A stretch of DNA of 18,983 bases from contig JAPEVF010000859.1 in NCBI GenBank assembly GCA_029747585.1, positions 1 to 18,983 on the forward strand, in the 5' to 3' direction. Positions 1 to 7,817 of this stretch are shown piece after piece. The DNA is from Pleurotus djamor (taxonomy: Eukaryota > Basidiomycota > Agaricomycetes > Agaricales > Pleurotaceae). Below the pieces are notes generated by a model. That model was not told the DNA's origin. It worked only from the letters and a program-made list of their open reading frames with translations, and made no database searches. Numbering within the stretch: position 1 is the first letter of the stretch; each line of letters begins with the position of its first letter. The position numbers and the translations under genes are program-made.

Positions 1-102
1 CAGAGAGAGAGATGGGAGACCCAAAGAAAATAAGGATCGTGTGGGACTGGATGAAAAATGAATGAGAGCACGCACAACAGAAGAGAAAAGGTGAAAAAAG
101 GT

Positions 103-153
103 GGATATAGATAGATAGANAGAGGGGAGGGGANGGAGCGGAGAGAGAGAGAC
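103..153. repeat. GATA/GA low-complexity tract
   Basis: Short GATA tandem units (about 103-119) are followed by a G/A-only stretch and a GA run to about 153. Two ambiguous bases (120 and 134) fall inside it, as expected where a simple repeat was hard to sequence. The surrounding 1-185 is also strongly purine-biased on this strand. It is a microsatellite-type sequence with no coding content. Confidence 0.7.
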
Positions 154-185
154 GGAGACACTCCAAACTTGTCAGGAAAAATAAA

Positions 186-1144
186 AGAAAAAAACAAGAG
201 GCGAACGGGGTTCTCTTGATGCGCCTCCAACCCGGCCCTTGCAAATTAAGTACCACAAACGCACAGACCACCCCCATTACGTAACACACACGTCAACCAT
301 GCTCTCCGTCCGCTTCGCCCCATGTCAGGCTCCTTGGAACATACGAATCTGACAAATTCAATGTTTTTTTGTCGCACACCACTCGTGGCAGTCCGTCGCA
401 AAAATGTGCTAGAAGATTTCGGGGACTCATCGTCGACGGCCACTGAAAATAAATTGACACAGGTCTCGCGATCTATAAACCAATGACATTGCATAAAGCG
501 TCATGTCGTTCAACCGAAGGACTGATGAAGCGTGCTACATTGAGGACGCAAACGTGTAGGGATGTCTAGCATGTTTGGAATGGAGGCCGAACTCCAAATG
601 ACTGAGGGTCGAGTTTCTGGTGAGTTTTCTTGGGTTTATGGTCGCAGGGCAAGCACTTACAAAATTCAAGGGTTGAAAGGATATGTGTGTATGCCATTTA
701 ACCGCACCACGATTGCATCTTGGAAGTAAACGCGCCGGAAACCACGTTATGATAACGCGTGACGATTCTGACCATCTTCAACTTGTTTTCTCCGTGCTTA
801 CACCTCGTCGTTCCTTGTAGGACTTGAGCTCGCCACCCTGGTCACCCGCAGATGTTCACGCTCCAGTTCGTCGATCTACTAGTACGGATCCAACACGCCT
901 TCCCCTTGGCTTCACGGTCTCCGCTCTGCCTATATGACGGCGCTCGCTTTGTCAGGGGGTCTGCTTCATGCCACTCATGATCAAATTGATATAATGATGG
1001 AATCCCAAATATAGAGCCTGGTAAACAGCGACATCGATACAGCATCGCCTCAGCGCCAACACGAGAGGTCCTTGCCACAACAAACCTGTCTGCCCGCCTC
1101 TGAAACCGCACTCATACTCGATAACCCCCCCCCTCTTGGTCTCA
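186..1144. other. intergenic, no supported gene; upstream flank of ULD gene
   Basis: I see no recognisable protein motif or RNA gene here. Open frames on both strands are short, begin at non-ATG codons or read as low-quality sequence. A run of C (about 1126-1133) followed by CTCTTGG lies directly before the ATG at 1145 and forms a pyrimidine-rich leader. AT-rich TATA-like words occur near 990-1012, but no promoter can be assigned with confidence. Confidence 0.4.
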
Positions 1145-4059
1145 ATGGAATCCCAAGTCAATAACAATCATCATCGCGGAACCCTCAATGTGATCAACGC
1201 AGGAGCGATCCAAAATATCCAAACCGAGGTCGCCATATACGGTGCAGGTAGTACTCAGTTGCAACGCGTGCGAGAGTCTTTTCAAATCATAGCCGTAACT
1301 CCCTCCATATATCAAAGTGCTATCGAATCTGGGAACGGAATCACACAACTTCTTCAAGAGTTTCTACCAGATTGTCCTGCTGTTATAGGACCCCTTCTCG
1401 CAGATATGACAAGGTTAACTTGGACCATTGACTGCGCCGTCGAGGTACTATTACTTATCGACAAGGCAACCGATATACGCAAGCTGCTCCATTTCGAACG
1501 AATGAGAGCCGTTTTGTCTGGCTGCGGCAGCCGCATGCGTGAAATGCATGAAGACCTTTTGGCGTACCGCGGGCACATCCGCGAGGCCCCTTGGAGACAC
1601 TTCTTTCACGGCCTGTACCTTTACATCTACGCTCAGTTTCGATGGGGAGCCATAGTTCGGAGTATCAGGACGTTCATCACACGCCGACAGCAGACTTTGG
1701 ACCAATTCTCTCATTTCCTAGCTACGTACGTCTACATACCCTTCATAGCTCCCCCTCGATCCTTTCCTTACCCTTATCAGTCGATCATGGAGCAAAATCA
1801 TTCAAACCGACATTGGGGGTAAATTAGAACGTCTCGTCGTCAAATGGGGTCTACAACAGGTTCATGCTTTGAAGCATCTTCAAGTCCTTAAAATCTTTGT
1901 CACAGATCACTTAGGAGGATGCATTCCGATTCCTTTGGAATTCTGCTCGTCTTGGGAGGTAGTCCCCTCCAGCTCCTTTTCTCTCTTCATTCCTTCGTTC
2001 TTGCTGATTCATTTACCAGGATTTCAAGATTGTGATCAAACATTATTGTCGTGATAAACCCGGTACAGCGTTCATTCAGACTGATTCTTGGGAGTTGATT
2101 CGTTCCGAGAGCAACAAATCAGTCAGCCAGTCAACATTTCCAATACTCGCCCAAGCCCACACGGTGTTTTCAATGAGTATAGTTTTGGAGATGACCGGGT
2201 TGCTTCCATATAGCTGTCCCCGTTGCGGCACGGACAATAGGTCTCAATTTCGATTTGTTAAATGGGTCGAATGGTACGCCTTTTCTTATCAACTGAACAC
2301 GATGCTTGAGCTGTACCTTTTAGCTATGACTGTGAACTTTATTTCTCCATATCTCCCTGCCTCGACGTAGCGAATCCCGTGGTCACTTCCCTTCCTTCCT
2401 ATTTTGGCAAAGGATCACCGAAGACAACCTTTCCCGGAGAACGTCCCAGTACAGTGGTCCTACAACCAACCGCCAAATCCATTGAAAACACACATCCAGT
2501 CACTACCTATAATCACCCCATCACTCATGTGGAAAGTTCTATGCCTACGGCAACTCCGAATAAACAGAGGGGTCAACGCCAACTCGAGACCGACTCGTTA
2601 GTTTCGTTCTCTCATATCATTAAACCGCCCTGCCATTCAATGATCATTGATCGTACCAGACTCCCAGATGTTTTTTCCTTCCAACTCCAACGAGTGACCA
2701 TCAAAATGTCAAACATAACTTCGAATACAACGAAAGTGGATTATACTCATAAACGAATGTCAAGTGAAGCATCGGAAGGCACACCAGTCTTGTAAGCATC
2801 GGTCACGATATCATCATTTGCAACGTTCGCTGAGCAGAACCCGCTAGAGTAACACACCGTGATCCCAAGCCGAAAGGTAGTCCATCATATACCTCAAACA
2901 ATAGCCAAACTCATCCTGAACCAGACAAAGGGGATTCACAACACATACGGCCGACCTCCTTCGGGCCTCGTCCGCTGCGCCGCGCACCACCAATCACACG
3001 CCATCAATATATCGTGGACACTGTGAAGGAATTGAAAGAATTGCTTGAAGAACTCTCTACCGAACTAGTGGTCATATCCGAAGTCATCATGGATGTGACT
3101 TTGTTGCATCAGACCCTCACATTCATCCTAACGGACCCAGCCCTTATCGACGGGGCAATCGAACCCTCGGAGCTGCATCATTTCCATCAATTAGTGGACA
3201 TTATCTTCAGCGATAGCTCTCGCATACAGGAAATGCATCAAAGTTTAGCCAGTTATCTGAGGTACATCCGACTCCACCTGGGCCAAGCCCTCGATACCCA
3301 ACCTTCACAAGAATTCATACTATGGGAGCTTAAGGCGTTCATCGAAGAACACCAGGTTAGGTTAAACCGACTCTCCCGTTTCTTAGCTTCGTACGTCTAC
3401 CCTTTGTGGACCTGCCGCGACCCTTTCCTTACCCTTCTCAGTCGATCGTGGAGGGGATCCAGTTGGGCCGAATTAGACCTTCTTGTCATCGAATGGGGTC
3501 TACAACAGGTTTCCTTGATGTATCTCCCAACTCTGAATATTACTATCAGGGATCACTTAGGACGGTGCATTCCAATTCCTTTGGAATTTTGCTCGTCTTG
3601 GGAGGTACTCCGTTCCCCTTCTCTCTCCATTTCTTTTTTCTTACTAATGCATTCACCAGGATTTGAAGACTATGATCAAACATTACTGCCGTGGTAAACC
3701 CGGCTCGGCGTTCGTCGAAGCCGATGCTTGGGAATTGATAAATTCTTTCAGCGACCAACCAGTCGACCCGCTCACATTTTGCCAACTTGCTCGCAGATTA
3801 GGAGCCCACACGGAGTTTTCAATGAGCATAGTTTTGGAGATGAACAGGTCGCTTCCGCATAGCTGCCCCCGCTGTGGCAGGGACAACAGGTTTCAACTCC
3901 TTGCTCAATGGATCGTATGGTACGCCCGTTCAACTTCTTGTCAACTCACAGTCTGAACACAATGATTGAGCAACCCTTAGTTTTGGTTGTGACCTGACCT
4001 ACTCCGTACTTGGCAACGCCAGTGAAGCGACGCCTATGTCCTTTTGGACCAGATCGTGA
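1145..4059 (+). CDS. two-module ubiquitin-like (ULD-type) zinc-ribbon protein
   Basis: I read eight exons: 1145-1725, 1781-1958, 2020-2273, 2324-2791, 2848-3390, 3442-3604, 3660-3919 and 3981-4059 (2,526 nt, 841 aa). The frame stays open across every junction. The first ATG is at 1145; upstream codons are TTG-GTC-TCA. Each half holds a helical region ending in F-L-A-[TS], then a ubiquitin-like fold (about aa 234-311 and 708-790) with D-H-L-G-x-C-I-P-I-P-L-E-F-C-S-S-W-E and S-M-S-I-V-L-E. A zinc ribbon follows: CPRC at 319-322 with CYDC at 338-341, and CPRC at 798-801 with CFGC at 816-819. A Ser/Thr/Pro-rich linker (about 345-510) joins the halves. The fold matches the ubiquitin-like domain of many agaricomycete proteins (ULD_2 in Pfam, from memory). 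Its partner and function are unknown. Introns 1/5, 2/6 and 3/7 match in place and phase. Alternative: two genes split at 2795/2796, but the second half has no ATG in front of its helical region. Confidence 0.65.
2792..2847 (+). other. intron 4, joins the two ULD modules; donor contains an in-frame stop
   Basis: This is a 56-nt inferred intron, GTAAGC to CTAG, with a CTGA branch-like word about 17 nt before the acceptor. Read unspliced, the donor itself supplies TAA at 2793-2795 in the frame of module A. Spliced, codon TT|A leads directly into the module B frame, which is open back to codon 2834. Retention would therefore give a one-module protein and removal a two-module protein. This is a prediction from frame and splice consensus only. 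Confidence 0.5.
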
Positions 4060-4940
4060 GCCCTGTTCTCCCAACTCCCAGCCCATTTAAGCAGCGGCTA
4101 AGATATCTTCATTGCAGTAGACCTATAGAACTTCGCTTGTTCAAACAAGTCACAGTCAAGCGTATAGGGCTAAATCCGCCACGTGGCCCCTTGCACCTTA
4201 GAATCGCCTAGCCTCGTCGCCAGACCGGTATGAGGTGCTCGCTTAAAAGGGAGACTCTACTATGTACTTGACTTCCCGCAGGATCTAGAAACCGTGTCTA
4301 AATCTAAATAATCTCCTAAACCTCCGAAAAAGGCCAAATGGTGCATCATATCAGCAGTTTTCCAGCTCAGGCAGTCGTCGACGTGCTCTTACAGATTTTT
4401 ATCTGGAANGGGGGTCCGACCCCCAGACTTTTTGGACATCCATCTCCCTCATGGTACACATGCAGCAGGAACCCTCAAATTGGAATGTCAATCCTTCTAA
4501 CATTCAGCGCCACTGACATTTTCCCCTTCCAAGTGAGGACTAGCGCGCCGTGCTCGAAAACAAGCCCAAAATCTGTTGAACATCCTCGTTTACTTGAGAA
4601 TTCTCAGTCTACTTATCGGTGTGTGGATGGCAGTGAGTCCATCACTCGCCCGTTTCTGCCTCTTCCTCTACTGGCAAGTAGCCAGCCGGTGTCCCCACTT
4701 GTTGTCGCACGACGATTCAATGAGCAATATTGATTTACAAAGGAGGTCTACGGGTTAGTGCAAAAAATGTAAATATGGTTCAGCCAATTCAGCCATTGAA
4801 TTTTTGGATTTGGTGCGAAATTAGGTTTTCTAAACCCTACGGGAAGTCAACCACTATCGACAAAATCATAGACAGGCTGATCACGAGCGTACCTGATCAA
4901 CACGACACATATAAGTACTGGTTATGACAGAACTGAAGAG
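4060..4940. other. region with no confidently supported gene
   Basis: Several plus-strand frames are open (for example 4338-4733 and 4730-4927), but none shows a family motif. They overlap each other in different frames, and one contains the ambiguous base at 4409. A perfect short inverted repeat with 7-base arms and a 1-base centre (GGGGGTC-C-GACCCCC) lies at 4410-4424. The stretch 4840-4927 reads moderately protein-like and might be an upstream exon of the candidate at 4941-5491, but I found no convincing splice junction. Confidence 0.4.
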
Positions 4941-5491
4941 ATGTCCCTTGGATCATCCTGGGTAAGAATTCCCTTGTGCGACGGACATTCTACCCGGGCC
5001 ATCCTTAGTCTGCAGCCACGCCTGTTTATGGATACTGTATAGTGTATGGAAGTGGTGTGGGTTCTGAAATTGAGTACCGTTCTGAATGCTAGTTCATCAA
5101 CGCTGCATACGGGATTGAAGATCATCTTACAATTGGGCATGAGCTTGACCCGTGTATCAACGTTCGTCAATTTGACAGCGTTTCAGAATTCGTCGCTGAG
5201 TACGAGCTCAAGCGATCGGAACTATGCACCGCATTGGTGCAAATCCAAGGGCGTGGAATGGCAGAGCACGTTGGAGGCGGGCAAGCAGTTACGGATGTCC
5301 GTTTGGGTAAATATGATCTGCGACTGTTCAGCATACAGAATTTTTCTTTTAGGTATGTCCAAAAGCACGCGTTTGGAATGTGCATCCATAGATCCAGTAA
5401 AATCGGGACCGGTAAGATTTCCAGAATAAGATGGGTTGGTCTTTGTACAATCCAGGAAGTAAACGTCATATGCGGGAAAACCAGGAACTAG
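4941..5491 (+). CDS. candidate multi-exon gene, unrecognised product
   Basis: Hand splicing gives five exons: 4941-4961, 5009-5041, 5093-5306, 5353-5411 and 5456-5491 (363 nt, 120 aa, ending TAG). The four GT-AG introns are 47, 51, 46 and 44 nt and all keep the frame. Exon 5093-5306 is the best part. It reads as a balanced globular sequence (F-D-S-V-S-E-F-V-A-E-Y-E-L-K-R-S), while the opposite strand there reads as Ser/Arg-rich antisense. I recognise no family or catalytic motif. The frame stays open upstream of 4941, so the real start may be an earlier exon. The last 26 nt overlap the end of the opposing FunK1-like gene. It could also be a remnant of a larger gene. Confidence 0.3.
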
Positions 5492-7344
5492 CCGTGCAAT
5501 CAATCCACACATAGAGGGGTTTTTCGGCAACAATAAAACGTGACCACTCGCTGTCAGGGACAGACGCCCCGGTGTAGAGACAAGATTCAGGATCACAATC
5601 TTCAGAGGGAGGGATCAAAAGCTGGCCATTGGAGATAGACGGCAACCCATTGTCTAGCGACGTAGAGCCTGAGCAGACGAAGTAAGGGTCATAACCAACT
5701 TGGGTAAGAGAGGCTTTTCCAATTGCGAGGAGGACGAGGGCGAATTTAGCGGGTTCTTTGATGAAGTCGAATGGATAAGTGACAATTCCGCCACATTGGT
5801 CGAAATAATGCACGCCCATGTCCGAATCTTGGACCAAGAGGCCAGTGACCCAACGTCGAGGAGTGGTGGACAAAGACTCGATTGCATAGCTTGGTGATTG
5901 GCAAACTTTGTTGTGGACACCAGTGTTGACTCGCCTGCGGGGAGCGGCGTTCGAGCGGCCTCCACGTTTTGAACCAACCTTCGATCCACCTGTATATTCG
6001 CCATCACTGTCATTGCCATTGTCGTCGTCTTCGTCTTCGTCCTCGGCGATGGATTGCATAGACATCGAGGGAGCGGTCTTTGGACGCGAGGATCGACGAG
6101 AAGGGTCATTGTTTGAAGCGTGTGATCGCGAGGAATGGCCGTTTACGGATCGACTCTGAGCCTTGGACCGAGAGTCAGAGGCTACCGGCTTGGTTCCTCG
6201 AGTCCCGGTACTGGATTTCGATGCCACAACAGTTGAAGAGCGAGCCGTAGAAGAATGCGCAGACGTCGTTTCACCCAGGGCAATGGGTTCGACAGTCGCT
6301 GCCGAGCGCGATTTGTAGACCTCCAGGTAGGCCTTGGAGACATCCCAGGTAAGCTTGGTCGAGGAGTCGAAAGAACGTGGGAGGAAGAGTCCGTCGGGCT
6401 TGCGTTTGATGCCAGAGTATGGACACTTGAGCTCAGTGGGGCCGAGAGTGACAAGCTGGATATCGAGGGCCTGCCTGTCGACTTCCATGGTAGCCAGAAA
6501 AACATCCGCCATGCCTTTGAGAGGTGCGTAGAGATCATGCTCGTGTCGTCGGTCTTTCAACACCTTTTGGAAACACAGCGGGCAGCGACCCCTTCTTTCT
6601 CTGAGAAAACCCCCTTTCAAAAATGTTCACTCACTTTCATACCCGTTTTCGACAAGACAAAAGTCCTTATGAGCGACCTCATTGGCTAATAAGGTCCTTT
6701 TTTCCTCTCGAAAACCAAGGTTAGTGAGTGAACANTTTTTGAAGGAGGGTTTTGCCCGTTCAAAAAGGCATGGCCTCCCGCGGTGAAATTGGCGAGATGG
6801 ACAGGATCGAGAACCCATCCCCCTTCTTTAGTCTTGATGTAGTCGATATCTTTCTGGGTGATGTTGTAGACCCTGATGAGGAAATTGAAGAAGTCTGTCT
6901 CGGTATCTTGAACCATGACGAAGCAATCCTTAGACTCGATCCCAGTCGTAGTTGGTATCTAGTTCCTCGTTTGCGTGGGCAAAGAGGGAGGGGGNAAAAT
7001 AATNNAATACTCGGAATAGATACAGTATATCCCCCATTATTTTCTCTTTCCCCCAAAACTTACCAGAACGGCTGGAATCGAGCCTAAGCAATCCTTGAGG
7101 TCGGCTTGAGTGCAGCGTACATGTCGACACGCTTCGAGTTCTTCCCAGCCTTTTGTAGGTACGGTGTGGTGAGCACTGAAGTACTGGCGTTCATGCCTGG
7201 TACACTGTGAGCCTTCGGGTGCCCGACATATAGCAATGCAAGATTGGACCTACTGGAATTTGAATTAACGGATGAATAGTCTTCAGATGAGTATGAGGAG
7301 TCGGTGTAGACAGAGGAGTCATCAGATCTGTTGCTGTGTGCCAT
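5466..7344 (-). pseudogene. FunK1-type fungal kinase, N-terminal half only, interrupted
   Basis: Transcribed from the ATG at 7344 (T-Y-rich, Ser-rich N-terminus). I infer a 105-nt intron (7063-6959) and a second coding block, about 6958-6755. A foldback element follows, and the main block runs 6605-5466. That block has FunK1 N-terminal hallmarks: K-P-D-G-L-F-L-P near 6401, L-T-W-D-V then L-E-V-Y-K-S, a basic/acidic low-complexity linker with an EDEDEDDD run near 6044-6021, and R-R-W-V-T-G-L-L-V-Q-D then Y-F-D-Q-C-G-G then P-F-D-F-I-K-E-P. In the family this part precedes the kinase lobes. Here the frame stops at 5466, where the glycine loop should begin, and no HRD- or DFG-like exon follows. 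The first coding block needs a one-base shift near 7101-7107 to meet the intron donor in phase. I infer a decayed or truncated copy; assembly errors (Ns at 6735, 6995, 7004-7005) could exaggerate this. Confidence 0.6.
6606..6753. mobile_element. foldback (MITE-like) inverted-repeat element
   Basis: The outer arms begin AAAACCCCCTTTCAAAAATG on the left and end with the imperfect complement ...TTTTGAAGGAGGGTTTT on the right. Pairing continues inward through GTTCACTCAC / GTGAGTGAAC, GTTTTCGA / TCGAAAAC and a CCTTAT / ATAAGG core. This leaves arms of roughly 65 nt and a loop of about 17 nt (6672-6688). It carries no coding capacity. It splits the FunK1-like reading frame: the upstream block hits a stop inside it and the downstream block enters from it. 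No clear target-site duplication was found, so the transposon origin is inferred from structure alone. Confidence 0.6.
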
Positions 7345-7359
7345 TTTATAGGGATCGCG

Positions 7360-7750
7360 ATGGGTCGCCACCAAGTCGCCACGATGGTTGGGAGTCAAGA
7401 TGAATTTCCAAATCGAGCGCTGGTCAAATGCGAACAATGGGACGCGATCTGCACGTGGGCGTTCCGTGGCTATTTATGGCAATTCGCTCAGGGGCGATGC
7501 ATCCCTTTTCCACATCTCTATCCAAACGAGCCGAGCACAATGTTGGCACAATGGATGTGGAACACTATCTCGATTGCATGGTCTTTTGCTCAATACCAAA
7601 AAGGTATGTGAGCTCTATCGTTCTCGGAATGTTCCAGATGCCGAAACTTTCTGGGAATCGGTCGAGTTTGGGTTAAGTTGCTTATATCGAGATTCCACGA
7701 CTCTACTACGGGAGTTACAACCTGGTACGTCAGTGGTACCTTGGCATTAA
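7360..7750 (+). CDS. candidate two-exon small gene, unrecognised product
   Basis: Exon 7360-7603 and exon 7638-7750 join in frame (357 nt, 118 aa, stop TAA) across a 34-nt GTATGT...CCAG intron, which is very short even for fungi. The first exon is rich in Trp, Gln, Pro and aromatic residues (Q-W-M-W-N-T-I, W-A-F-R-G-Y-L-W). The second reads E-T-F-W-E-S-V-E-F-G-L then L-L-R-E-L. Both are better than the competing frames, but I recognise no domain. Its ATG lies only 15 bp from the ATG of the opposing FunK1-like gene, so the two would have to share a very compact promoter, or one start is wrong. Otherwise 7345-7817 is plain intergenic DNA. Confidence 0.25.
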
Positions 7751-7817
7751 TCGAGAGACATATACTTAGAGTACATATAGAGAATATATGGACGGGAACG
7801 GAAAAGATCTCCGGGTT

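Noticed and set aside
4410..4424. GGGGGTC-C-GACCCCC inverted repeat as a regulatory site
   Set aside because: It is short, isolated, next to an N and not near a supported gene start.
4338..4733. 131-codon open frame on the plus strand
   Set aside because: It contains an ambiguous base, overlaps another open frame in a different phase and shows no domain, signal peptide or splice support.
5222..5596. Minus-strand frame downstream of the FunK1 block as a possible kinase exon
   Set aside because: No glycine loop, HRD or DFG-like motif, and the opposite strand reads better as protein.
5908..6159. Plus-strand frame with Ser-rich stretch
   Set aside because: It is the antisense of the acidic linker of the FunK1-like gene.
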